From: an uncultured Bacilli bacterium | Lineage (GTDB): Bacteria > Bacillota_I > Bacilli_A > RF39 > UBA660 | DNA length: 64,000 nt | Direction: 5' to 3' | Assembly: GCA_934098505.1 (NCBI GenBank) | Contig: CAKOOR010000004.1 | Span: 1-64,000 of the forward strand | The notes under the pieces: model-generated | Told to the model about the DNA's origin: nothing | The model's database searches: none | What the model saw: only the letters and a program-made list of their open reading frames with translations | Position numbers and translations under genes: made by a program | Part shown: one piece after another, positions 7,961-16,658 of the stretch | Layout: each line of letters starts with the position of its first letter | Position numbering within the stretch: position 1 is the first letter of the stretch

Positions 7961-7997
7961 GGGTTTTGCTTAAACTATAAAAGCTTAAGCAAAACCC
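7961..7997 (+). terminator. 13 bp hairpin downstream of lectin gene
   Basis: GGGTTTTGCTTAA pairs perfectly with TTAAGCAAAACCC around an 11-base loop. It lacks a strong T-run, so it may be a terminator or a cruciform element like those found downstream of DGR variable regions. Confidence 0.5.
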
Positions 7998-8032
7998 GAT
8001 TTAAATTAAAATTATAGAAATGAGGTAAGAAA

Positions 8033-11000
8033 ATGAGAAAAATAGTAGATGGTAATACTGCTTGTAGTAATATTGCTAATTTATTTACAGAAATAGCATC
8101 TATTTATCCTATTACACCATCTAGTCCGATGGCTAGTAATATCGATAATTTAAAATTAAGAAAGAAGAATTTATTTAATGAATCAGTTGAAGTAGTCGAA
8201 ATGCAAAGTGAAGCCGGGGCTGCTGGCGCTATGCATGGAGCTTTAATAAGTGGTTCTCTAGCAACGACTTTTACAGCATCACAAGGACTTCTATTAATGA
8301 TTCCTAATATGTATAAAATTGCCGGTGAAGGTTTACCAGGTGTCATTCATGTTGCGGCTCGTACGGTGGCAACCCATGCTTTATCAATCTTTGGTGATCA
8401 CAGTGATATTTATGCCACTCGTGGAACTGGTTTTGCAATACTCGCATCAACTAATGTCTTTGATGCTCAAAACTTAGCAGCCGTTGCTCATCTATCAACC
8501 ATCGAAGGAAGTGTACCTTTCTTACACTTCTTTGACGGTTTTAGAACTAGTCATGAACTAAATAGTATAGAAGAATTACCAGATGAAGAATTATTAAAAC
8601 TAATTGATTTTGATAAAGTAAATGCTTTTAAAAAACATGCTCTAAATGTTGGTTGTGGCTACCAAAGAGGTATGGCCGAAAACGAAGATATTTACTTCCA
8701 AAGTGTTGAAGCTCGTAATAATGATTACTTAAAGATTCCAGATATCGTAAATAACTATATGGAAAAAATAAATGATATCATGCATACTGATTATCAACCA
8801 TTTAACTATTATGGTTCCAAGACGGCAAAATATGTTATTGTTGCTATGGGTAGTGTTTGCGATACAGTAAAACTTACACTTGATGAATTAAATAAAGAAA
8901 ATAATGTTTATGGTCTAATTGAAGTTCATCTATATCGTCCATTTAGTAAAGATTATTTAACTAAAGTTATACCAAGTACCGTTGAAAAAATTGCTGTTTT
9001 AGATCGAACTAAAGAATCAGGTAGTATTGGGGAACCATTATATCTAGATGTTGTAGCTGCTTTACATGATAAAAATATCCAAATCGTTGGCGGCCGTTAC
9101 GGCTTATCTAGTAAAAATACAACTCCAAGTGATATTGCTGGTGTTTATAAAATGCTAGCAACAGAGTTAAAAAATAACTTTACGATTGGTATTAATGATG
9201 ATGTAACTAATTTAAGCTTAGCAAAAGTACCTATGGATATTCAAGTAGCTGATAAAGAAATTATAATCTATGGCTATGGTTCTGATGGTATGGTTTCAAC
9301 TTCTAAAGACATTATGCATTATCTAGGCGAAGAAAAAGATTTACATGTTCAAGGTTATTTCCAATATGATAGTAAAAAATCGGGTGGAGTAACTGTATCA
9401 AACTTAAGAATGTCTAGTAAACCAATAAATGCTCCATATTACGTATCCCATCCATCGTTACTAGTTATTACTAAAGATGCTTATTTAAAAGACTTTGATA
9501 TGTTTAGTAACTTAAAAGAAAATGGTATTTGCTTAATCAATACTAATAAAAAATCTCATGAATTAGACGAGATTATACCTAATAAAGCTAAAGAACTTAT
9601 TAAAGATAAAAATATCAAAGTATTACTAATAGATGCTGATAAAATTGCGTTAGAAAATGGTATTAAAGGTAAGATTAGTAAGATAATGGAAATAGTTATC
9701 TTAAAACTAATGGGATTTAATGATGCTGAAGACTATATTAAAGATTCTATTCGTAAGAAATTTGGTACTAAAGGTGATGATATCGTTAATGCTAATATTA
9801 ATTCTTTAAGTAGTGCTGTTAAGAGTGTTATCCTTGTTAAGGGAGAATTTACAAAAAAAGAAGAAAATGAATCACATGATGATATCTTTACTCTAATTAA
9901 TAAAAGAGAAGGGGATAATCTTAAAGTATCTGATCTCTTAGCTTATAAAAACGGTATTTTCCCTAATGGCCTAGCGGCTAATGAAAAACGTAAAATAACT
10001 AATATGGTTCCAAAGTGGATTCCTGAAAATTGTATTCAATGTGGAATGTGTGCAACAGTTTGTCCTCATGCTGTTATTCGTCCAATTATAACTGCGGCTA
10101 AAGATGCTGAAAAAGGTATTAAAGTCCTAGGACATACTGATTATAATTATGAAATTGTTGTTAGTGAAGCTGACTGTACTTCTTGTGGTCTATGTATTAA
10201 TGCTTGTCTTGGTAAAGCCGGTAAGAAAGCTTTAGAATTTGGTGAAGCTACTTACGAAACTCAAGATTATGCTGATAAAATGTTTAAAGACCATCAAAAC
10301 CCTGAAATTTTTGACAGATTTACTTTAAAAGGTGCCTCTTTAAGAAAACCTTGTTTCGAATTTAGTGGCGCTTGCGCTGGTTGTGGCGAAACTCCATACT
10401 TAAAAATGTTAAGTCAATTATTTGGCGAAAAATTAGTTATTGCTAATGCGACAGGTTGTTCATCAATTTACGGTGGTTCCGCTCCATCAACCCCATACTT
10501 AATTCCTTGGGCTAACTCTTTATTTGAAGATAATGCTGAATTTGGTTATGGTATGTATTTAACTTATAAAAATACCCAAAAACGTATCCATGATATTATT
10601 ACTAAGTCAGTAGATTGTGTAAATGATGAAGTAAAAGAGTTACTAAATAAATGGTTAGAAAATGAGAATAACTATGATGTAACTAAAGAAATTGTTGATA
10701 AATTACAAACGATGGAAATTCCAGAGGATTTAAAAGATATTTTAGAATATATGGTTGCTCGTAGCGTCTTCATCGTTGGTGGCGATGGTTGGGCTTATGA
10801 TATCGGTTTCGGTGGTATCGATCATGTCTTATCTAGTGGCGAAAATGTTAATGTCCTAGTTTTAGATACCGAGGTTTATTCTAATACCGGTGGTCAAGCA
10901 TCGAAATCAAGTCGTGTTGGGGCCGTTGCTGAATTTGCAAACATGGGTAAAAAGACAGCTAAGAAAGACTTATTTAGAATAGCTATGTCATATCCAAACT

Positions 11001-11401
11001 GTTATATCGGTAGTATCTCTTTCGGGGCTAACTTCATGCAAACTATTAAAACTATGAAAGAAGCTGAATCTCATAATGGACCAAGTTTAATTATTTGCTA
11101 CTGTCCATGCATCGAACAGGGTCTTCATGGTGGCATGTCAAACTCTATAAGTGAAGAAAAATTAGCGGTAGAATGTGGTTATGTTAACTTAATGCGTTAT
11201 GTACCTGAAGATAAAAAATTATATATCGATTCTAAAGAACCAGACTTTACTAAATATGAAGATTTCTTAAAGAACGAAGTAAGATATAGTAGTCTAATGA
11301 AAAAAGATCATGAACTTGCTAAAGAACTTCTAGATATTCAAGTAAATAATGCTAAAGAAAGATATGACTTTTATAAAGATATCGCTAGTAAAAATAATTA
11401 A
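8033..11401 (+). CDS. nifJ: Pyruvate:ferredoxin (flavodoxin) oxidoreductase
   Basis: This single-chain 1122-residue enzyme oxidises pyruvate with CoA to acetyl-CoA and CO2 and reduces ferredoxin or flavodoxin in the cytoplasm of anaerobes. The domains are in normal order. An N-terminal pyrimidine-binding domain (YPITPSSPMA, EAGAAGAMHGA) comes first. The gamma domain follows, then a ferredoxin domain with two 4Fe-4S motifs beginning at C667 (CIQCGMCATVCP) and C715 (CTSCGLCINAC). The C-terminal TPP-binding domain comes last (GDGWAYDIG near 916, NTGGQASKSS near 949). Length is close to the usual ~1170. A GAGGTAAG box precedes the ATG. A terminator follows, so it is monocistronic. Confidence 0.96.
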   Translation: MRKIVDGNTACSNIANLFTEIASIYPITPSSPMASNIDNLKLRKKNLFNESVEVVEMQSEAGAAGAMHGALISGSLATTFTASQGLLLMIPNMYKIAGEGLPGVIHVAARTVATHALSIFGDHSDIYATRGTGFAILASTNVFDAQNLAAVAHLSTIEGSVPFLHFFDGFRTSHELNSIEELPDEELLKLIDFDKVNAFKKHALNVGCGYQRGMAENEDIYFQSVEARNNDYLKIPDIVNNYMEKINDIMHTDYQPFNYYGSKTAKYVIVAMGSVCDTVKLTLDELNKENNVYGLIEVHLYRPFSKDYLTKVIPSTVEKIAVLDRTKESGSIGEPLYLDVVAALHDKNIQIVGGRYGLSSKNTTPSDIAGVYKMLATELKNNFTIGINDDVTNLSLAKVPMDIQVADKEIIIYGYGSDGMVSTSKDIMHYLGEEKDLHVQGYFQYDSKKSGGVTVSNLRMSSKPINAPYYVSHPSLLVITKDAYLKDFDMFSNLKENGICLINTNKKSHELDEIIPNKAKELIKDKNIKVLLIDADKIALENGIKGKISKIMEIVILKLMGFNDAEDYIKDSIRKKFGTKGDDIVNANINSLSSAVKSVILVKGEFTKKEENESHDDIFTLINKREGDNLKVSDLLAYKNGIFPNGLAANEKRKITNMVPKWIPENCIQCGMCATVCPHAVIRPIITAAKDAEKGIKVLGHTDYNYEIVVSEADCTSCGLCINACLGKAGKKALEFGEATYETQDYADKMFKDHQNPEIFDRFTLKGASLRKPCFEFSGACAGCGETPYLKMLSQLFGEKLVIANATGCSSIYGGSAPSTPYLIPWANSLFEDNAEFGYGMYLTYKNTQKRIHDIITKSVDCVNDEVKELLNKWLENENNYDVTKEIVDKLQTMEIPEDLKDILEYMVARSVFIVGGDGWAYDIGFGGIDHVLSSGENVNVLVLDTEVYSNTGGQASKSSRVGAVAEFANMGKKTAKKDLFRIAMSYPNCYIGSISFGANFMQTIKTMKEAESHNGPSLIICYCPCIEQGLHGGMSNSISEEKLAVECGYVNLMRYVPEDKKLYIDSKEPDFTKYEDFLKNEVRYSSLMKKDHELAKELLDIQVNNAKERYDFYKDIASKNN

Positions 11402-11413
11402 AAGTATATTAAA

Positions 11414-11445
11414 GATGTAGAAAATTAATTTCTATGTCTTTTTTC
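11414..11445 (+). terminator. nifJ terminator
   Basis: GATGTAGAAA pairs with TTTCTATGTC (two G-U pairs), followed by six T. Confidence 0.8.
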
Positions 11446-11496
11446 TTATTTTGCTTTTTATTATGAAAAAATTAATTATATTTAAAATATAACTAT

Positions 11497-11542
11497 TTTC
11501 ATTGAACAAAACTGCCGTAAACGGCAAAAAAGTTCAATGAAA
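11497..11542 (+). repeat. Nested-palindrome repeat, copy 1
   Basis: Outer 11 bp arms TTTCATTGAAC and GTTCAATGAAA enclose an inner hairpin of TGCCGT and ACGGCA. A second copy lies 87 bp downstream in direct orientation, and the ATPase promoter lies between them. Confidence 0.75.
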
Positions 11543-11544
11543 CA

Positions 11545-11573
11545 TTGATTTTAACAAAAAAAGACTATATAAT
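11545..11573 (+). promoter_or_regulatory. Promoter between the nested palindromes
   Basis: TTGATT (11545-11550) and a perfect TATAAT (11568-11573) are separated by 17 bp. The predicted transcript starts near 11580 and carries repeat copy 2 in its leader. Confidence 0.75.
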
Positions 11574-11585
11574 GACTATATAAAG

Positions 11586-11629
11586 TTATTGAACAAAACT
11601 GCCACAAACGGCAAAAAAGTTCAATGAAA
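11586..11629 (+). repeat. Nested-palindrome repeat, copy 2
   Basis: This is a near-identical copy of 11497-11542. The inner hairpin is weakened (GCC and GGC around ACAAAC) and the left outer arm is less complete. It ends eight bases before the AGAGG ribosome binding site, so in RNA it could influence translation of the ATPase gene. Confidence 0.72.
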
Positions 11630-11646
11630 GGAAAGAGGAACTTATA

Positions 11647-12894
11647 ATGAATGAAAAAATAATAGAAAGAAATGATTACTTAAATAAAATAATTGCTCGC
11701 AAAGGTAATGGTTTAATTAAAATAATAACCGGTATTAGAAGATGTGGAAAATCTTTTATACTTAATAACATTTTTTATAATCACTTAATAAGTACTGGTA
11801 TCAAATCTGACCATATTATTAAATTAGCTTTAGATAGAGCTGAAAATATAGAGTATCATGACGCTAAAAAATTAAATGAATATATTTTGTCACAAATTAA
11901 AGATGATAACATGTATTATGTATTAATCGATGAAATTCAGTTAGCAGCTGGGTTTGAATTTGTTTTAAATGGCTTATTATACGAAAAAAACATTGATGTT
12001 TATGTTACTGGAAGTAATTCTAGATTTCTATCGAGCGATATAATTACAGAATTTAGAGGTCGTGGCGATGAAATCAGAATATATCCATTATCCTTTGCTG
12101 AATTTGTTAATGCTTATGATGGCAATAGATATGAGGCTTGGAATGAGTACGTAACTTATGGTGGCATGCCTTTAATATTGAAGCAGAAAACAGACGAACA
12201 AAAGAGTAAATATTTAACAAGTTTATACGATTTAACATATAAAAAAGATATAATCGATAGAAATAATATTGATAAACCAGATGTTCTTGATACTTTAATA
12301 AACATTTTAGCTTCCTCAGTTGGATCTTTAACCAATCCCCAAAAAATTTACAATACTTTTATAAGTAATGGTATCACAGATATTGCCAAAAATACGGTTA
12401 TTTCATATATGGATTATTTATTAGATTCATTCTTAATAGAAAAGGCTGAAAGATACGATGTTAAAGGTAAAAAATATATCCAGACTCCTCAAAAATATTA
12501 TTTTGCTGATATTGGTCTTCGTAATGCAAAGTTGAATTTTAGACAACAAGAAGAAAATCACTTAATGGAAAATATAATTTACAATGAATTATTAATTAGA
12601 GGTTATAATGTTGATGTAGGTGTAGTTGAAGTAAGAGAAGCTGATACAAGAAAACAGTTAGAAGTCGATTTTGTTTGTAACCAAGGCAATAAAAGATATT
12701 ATATTCAATCAGCCCTAAATCTAGATACTCCAGAAAAAACTCTTCAAGAAACTAAGTCCTTAAATAATATTGGTGATAATTTTAAAAAAATAGTTGTTGT
12801 TAAAGATAACATTAAACTATGGCGCAATGACGATGGAATTTTAATAATAGGAATTCAAGAATTTTTATTAAATAAAAATAGTTTAGATTTGTAA
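11647..12894 (+). CDS. AAA ATPase with DUF4143 domain, copy 1
   Basis: This 415-residue protein belongs to the AAA_14/DUF4143 family of P-loop ATPases, which are multi-copy in gut Firmicutes and Bacteroidetes and lack an agreed function. The Walker A motif GIRRCGKS is at about 29-36 and Walker B YVLIDEIQ at about 91-98. The TGSNSRFLSSD sensor-like strand is followed by RGRGDEIRIYPLSFAEF, which is typical of the family. The DUF4143 winged-helix/nuclease-like C-terminal part (about 200-400) contains LEVDFVC. It stands alone, with a promoter placed between two palindromic repeats. A partial, decayed copy of its 5' end lies just downstream (12904-13034). An AGAGG box supports the ATG. Confidence 0.88.
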   Translation: MNEKIIERNDYLNKIIARKGNGLIKIITGIRRCGKSFILNNIFYNHLISTGIKSDHIIKLALDRAENIEYHDAKKLNEYILSQIKDDNMYYVLIDEIQLAAGFEFVLNGLLYEKNIDVYVTGSNSRFLSSDIITEFRGRGDEIRIYPLSFAEFVNAYDGNRYEAWNEYVTYGGMPLILKQKTDEQKSKYLTSLYDLTYKKDIIDRNNIDKPDVLDTLINILASSVGSLTNPQKIYNTFISNGITDIAKNTVISYMDYLLDSFLIEKAERYDVKGKKYIQTPQKYYFADIGLRNAKLNFRQQEENHLMENIIYNELLIRGYNVDVGVVEVREADTRKQLEVDFVCNQGNKRYYIQSALNLDTPEKTLQETKSLNNIGDNFKKIVVVKDNIKLWRNDDGILIIGIQEFLLNKNSLDL

Positions 12895-12903
12895 AAAGGT
12901 CAT

Positions 12904-13034
12904 AATATTTAAGATATAACTGTTTTCATTAAACTTATAATGAATGAAAAAATAATAGAAAGAAATGATTACTTAAATAAAATAATTGCTCGCAAAGGTA
13001 CTAGTTTAATTAAAATAATAACCGGTATTAGAAA
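12904..13034 (+). pseudogene. Decayed partial duplicate of DUF4143 gene start
   Basis: Bases 12931-13034 repeat the region around the ATG of the preceding ATPase gene (11640-11740) almost perfectly, starting at the ATG at 12940. They diverge inside the Walker A codons. The 27 bases before that resemble 11478-11504. The whole palindrome-promoter-palindrome block (about 130 bp) is missing, as though deleted between repeats. Nothing else was found in the 266-base gap except the ribosome binding site of the next gene. Confidence 0.8.
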
Positions 13035-13160
13035 AAAATTGGGAAAGTACTAAGTTATTAATGGATAATATAGATGATTCATAGCAGTGCATAGAAAAGA
13101 GCCATAAGTAGTTAAAATAAAGTATCTAAAACTTATGTTATAATTAATAAGAGGTGTTTT

Positions 13161-14105
13161 ATGAAAAATTTTGATAACTTAAAAGAAAATGGAATAAGAT
13201 ACGGTGGGCATAATGGTTATAAATTAGGAGTTATAATTGATGGTAAAAATTGGTTTTTAAAGTTTCCACAATCAACTAGAAATTTAGCAAGGAAAGTAGA
13301 AATTTCTTATACTACTTCACCATTATCTGAATATATAGGATCTCATATTTATGAGATTATTGGTATTCCTGTTCATAAAACAATACTCGGTATAAAAGAT
13401 AAAAAAATAGTAGTAGCTTGTAAAGATTTTCGAAAAAATCCTAATATATATTTTTTTGATGATTTTAATTCGATTAAAAATGATTATGTCGAAGGATTAG
13501 ATGAAAAGTTAGAATCAACTTCCTCCAGCAGTAGTCATGGTGTAAGTTTAGAAGAAACAATGATTATGATGGATAACAATCCTTTATTTTTAAAAATGCC
13601 TGCTTTAAAAAGACGTTTTTGGGATATGTTTATTGTAGATGCTTTAATAGGAAATAATGATCGTAATAATGGCAACTGGGGTGTACTTGTAAATAGTGAA
13701 AATAACGAAACAGAACTGGCACCAGTCTTTGATAATGGGGCTTCATTTAATACTAAATCAAGTGATGACAAAATCGAGGCTATATTAAATGACAATGCTA
13801 GATTTGTAGAAAGTGCCTATAGAACCAGAACCTGTATTTTTGAAGAAAATGCCCAGTAAATAAATCCATTCAAGTATATTGAATCACTAAAAAATAAAGA
13901 ATGTAATGAAGCATTAATAAGAATAGTACCTAAAATTAATTTAGATAAAATAAGTGAAATGATTAATGAAATACCAGAAAGTTTTGAAGGAATAGATATA
14001 ATTAGTAAAAAGAGAAAAGAATTTTATATAAAATGTTTAAAATATCGTTATGAAATTTCCTTATATCAAACTTATTTAAAAACTTTAAAATTAGAAAATA
14101 ATTAA
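13161..14105 (+). pseudogene. HipA-like kinase gene with in-frame stop
   Basis: The frame from the ATG at 13161 encodes 232 residues to a TAA at 13857. It then continues in the same frame for 81 further codons (INPFKYIESLKN onwards) to a second TAA at 14103. The first part has features of the HipA/CtkA-like Ser/Thr kinase fold: a basic KFP near 33-36, a catalytic GNNDRNNGNW near 163-172 and a metal-binding PVFDNGASF near 187-195. The continuation is helical and well encoded, so the intact gene was about 314 residues. A single substitution creating the stop is the simplest reading. The truncated product keeps the catalytic motifs, so residual activity is possible. A GAGGTG box supports the start. 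Toxin-type function is inferred only from the family. Confidence 0.75.
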
Positions 14106-14201
14106 TAAAAGATAATTAAGATATAGTTTTTATACATAAGATTATAGCTTTTTTTCCTATTTTGAAAAAAATATGTTATTATATGTCGCAAGGTGATTTA
14201 A

Positions 14202-16181
14202 ATGTCAGATTTTACATTTTTAAATAAAGAACAAGTATTTGGAGAACATCAATTATCCGTTCTAAAAAAGTATGGAGTAAAGGCAGTTCTAACGGATTTT
14301 TCTAATCTTCTTGGTGGTTTTTATGTTGGTACTAAACATTATGGTGTTTACTGGTTAAAGGATTTAACCGATGATAAGGTAGCCGTAGTTAATTATGGTG
14401 GTTCATTAAGACATGAGGCTGATAATGTAAAAAGTATCGCTGCCCGTATAGTATTACCAATAAACAACGATATAGAAAATTCTATTACAGAAAAAGGAAA
14501 ACTATTATTTTGTGAGCCTTCTAATTGTAATCCTTCTAATAGGCCTCTGGTTGTAAAAGAAGTAGAATATGGTTTTTATCCTCAGATGGCCGTATCAAAC
14601 GAACTACAAGAAAAATTAGAAGCGGAATATAAGACCTCTAATTTAAAGGTTAGCCACAACAGTTATACAGTAGACAAAAACCATTTTTTAACGAAAGACA
14701 AGGCCTTTTCGCCTTTAGCAATTCCTGAATATATATATGAAAACAAATATTATGTGAGAGTTATAAATTCTTCTTGGCCTTATACTACCTTAAATGATGG
14801 TAGAGAAGTAAAAAATGACGATTTTGTTTGGCTTGAAGTAAGTCCTGTTGAGTGGTTAATTGATAAAGAGTCTAATCTTTTAATAAGTAAATATTTATTG
14901 TTTTCTAATATCAGCTATTCATATGCTAAAAATGATAAAGATAATTTTGAAAAAACAGGTATTAAATGGTATTTAGATAATATTTGGTCTAAAGAACTAA
15001 TGCGAATATTTCAGATTAATCCGGTTAGTCCTATTATAAATAAAGAGCCTATTATAGATAAAGAGCCTAAAGAGCCTATTATAAATAAAGAGCCTAAAAA
15101 GTTACAAAAGGAACCTAACCCTTATAATTTTGATTTTTCTAAAGTAAGGGAAGAAGATATTATTAAAGGGGCTATCCAAAGTAATGTTGCAGTCTTCTTA
15201 CACGGCCGAAGTAGTGATGGTAAATCAAGTAGAGTAAAACAACTAGACCCTGATTGCATAATTCTTTACTTAAGAAATGCTACTCCAGATAGTCTAAATG
15301 GTAAATCTGTTTATAATGAAAATACTGGTGAAATGATTGATGTTCCCCCAACTTGGTATAAAAAATTACAAGAAAAATGCGAAAAAGAGCCTGATAAAAT
15401 TCATCTTGTTTTCTTTGATGAATTAACTAATGCCTTGCCAAGTATTCAAGGTATGGCATTCAATATTATTTTAGATGGTGAAGTAAATGGTATCTGGAAA
15501 CTACCTAAAAACGCGAGAGTTGTTGCGGCCGGCAATGACTTGAATGATTCTTTGGCTGCGAACGAAATGGCTGAACCATTATTTAACCGCTTTGCTCATG
15601 TTTATTTCAACACAACTACTAATGACTGGTTAAAGTGGGCCTCAATGGATAGTAAAGATTATCAAACTCTATCTTATAGTTCTAAAGAAAATCCTATGAA
15701 AATTCATCCGGCTATCTATGCCTTTATTTCTTATGAACGCTCCTATGAACATAATATTTTAAGAACACCATTTGACGGTAAAACACCAAATGCTGACCCT
15801 AGAAAATGGGAGATGGCTTCTAGAGTTTTATATCAAACCGGTAAACCTGAAATGTTAAGAGCCTTGATTGGGTGGAAATTAACCAAAAAATTTATTGCAT
15901 TCTGTAAAGAAAAGGCCGTATGTTATCACGATATTATAACTAAGACCTGGAATATTGAAGACGTTGCCGATGCTGAATTAAACATTACCGAAAAATATGC
16001 CACTACCGTAAGTTTGGCTTTGCAAACCAAAGAAGAAGATTTAGAAGTCGTTAGAAACTTTATTGAGTGTTTTGGGCAAGAATTCTTATCAATGTTTGAT
16101 GCTATCTGGAGTTACAACAATAAAGAAAGATTAGAAACACTTAATAATCTAAAATTAGCAAAAGCCAAAAAGACTGAATAA
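14202..16181 (+). CDS. MoxR-type AAA ATPase with novel N-terminal domain, copy 1
   Basis: This 659-residue protein has three parts. Residues 1-270 form a globular domain with WLEVSPVEWLI and a YGFYPQ motif, reminiscent of DUF6273-type domains (tentative). Residues 275-305 form a charged linker of repeated KEP units. Residues 310-650 form a MoxR/AAA_5-like ATPase. Its Walker A is HGRSSDGKSS (K341), Walker B FFDELTNA (D406, E407), sensor AAGNDLND, and arginine-finger-like PLFNRFAH. MoxR ATPases act as chaperones for VWA partners, and a VWA/metallopeptidase gene lies two genes downstream. The AAA half is nearly identical to the paralogue at 18164, while the N-terminal halves are diverged. An AAGGTGA box precedes the ATG. 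This is the first gene of a likely four-gene operon. Confidence 0.8.
   Translation: MSDFTFLNKEQVFGEHQLSVLKKYGVKAVLTDFSNLLGGFYVGTKHYGVYWLKDLTDDKVAVVNYGGSLRHEADNVKSIAARIVLPINNDIENSITEKGKLLFCEPSNCNPSNRPLVVKEVEYGFYPQMAVSNELQEKLEAEYKTSNLKVSHNSYTVDKNHFLTKDKAFSPLAIPEYIYENKYYVRVINSSWPYTTLNDGREVKNDDFVWLEVSPVEWLIDKESNLLISKYLLFSNISYSYAKNDKDNFEKTGIKWYLDNIWSKELMRIFQINPVSPIINKEPIIDKEPKEPIINKEPKKLQKEPNPYNFDFSKVREEDIIKGAIQSNVAVFLHGRSSDGKSSRVKQLDPDCIILYLRNATPDSLNGKSVYNENTGEMIDVPPTWYKKLQEKCEKEPDKIHLVFFDELTNALPSIQGMAFNIILDGEVNGIWKLPKNARVVAAGNDLNDSLAANEMAEPLFNRFAHVYFNTTTNDWLKWASMDSKDYQTLSYSSKENPMKIHPAIYAFISYERSYEHNILRTPFDGKTPNADPRKWEMASRVLYQTGKPEMLRALIGWKLTKKFIAFCKEKAVCYHDIITKTWNIEDVADAELNITEKYATTVSLALQTKEEDLEVVRNFIECFGQEFLSMFDAIWSYNNKERLETLNNLKLAKAKKTE
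15030..15092 (+). repeat. 18 bp tandem repeats in the linker
   Basis: Three 18 bp units with the pattern CCTATTATAAATAAAGAG (15030, 15048, 15075), interrupted by a 9 bp half unit, encode the PIINKE linker. The unit length is a multiple of three, so copy-number change would alter linker length without a frameshift. Confidence 0.8.
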
Positions 16182-16248
16182 TATCATATTATTTTTAAAT
16201 TTTTCAATTTAGGAATAATTAACGTTATAAAAAAAGGAAAATAAATTT

Positions 16249-16650
16249 ATGAAACAAGAAAAGTTAAAGTTGTTAAAAGATTATTTAGAATTAGGACAAA
16301 TTCCAATATTAATAGAAGATACCTACCAAAGTATTTTTAAAGATAGTATCTTTCTTGCTAATGATTGTCAAATAGAAGACTTAAATGGTCATTATGAAGG
16401 AATAGACTTCTGCCCACCAGATTGGTATAGCAAACTTTTAAACCAGTCTAAAAAAACTAGACCAGTTCTTATGATTAGAAACATTAATAAAATAGATATT
16501 AACGATCAAGCCAAATTTATTGAAATATTAAAATATAAGCAAATAGCAACCTTTGAGCTACCAAAAAACACTTTAATTATCTTAACTGTAACTGATTTAA
16601 ATAGTAATAAATTAAATAAAGAAGTAGCCTCTTTAGTAGCAATGATATAG
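16249..16650 (+). CDS. Small degenerate MoxR-like protein
   Basis: This 133-residue protein aligns by eye with the ATPase core of its neighbours. PPDWYSKLL corresponds to PPTWYKKLQ, and TFELPKNTLIILTV corresponds to WKLPKNARVVAAG. The Walker A position reads ILIEDTYQSIFKDS with no GKS. The Walker B position reads MIRNINKID instead of the acidic FFDELTNA. It is therefore predicted not to hydrolyse ATP and may be an adaptor or regulatory subunit of the MoxR ring. It lies between MoxR copy 1 and the VWA gene, eight bases from the latter, with an AAAAGGAAA box. The alternative is an unrelated small protein; the alignment is visual only. Confidence 0.6.
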   Translation: MKQEKLKLLKDYLELGQIPILIEDTYQSIFKDSIFLANDCQIEDLNGHYEGIDFCPPDWYSKLLNQSKKTRPVLMIRNINKIDINDQAKFIEILKYKQIATFELPKNTLIILTVTDLNSNKLNKEVASLVAMI

Positions 16651-16658
16651 GAGTAGTT

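Noticed and set aside
7853..7972. Small ORF of about 40 codons in the GC-richer stretch
   Set aside because: It has no ribosome binding site and only an internal GTG as possible start; composition alone does not support a gene.
11497..11629. Second invertible cassette type
   Set aside because: The two palindromic repeats are in direct, not inverted, orientation, so recombination would delete rather than invert.
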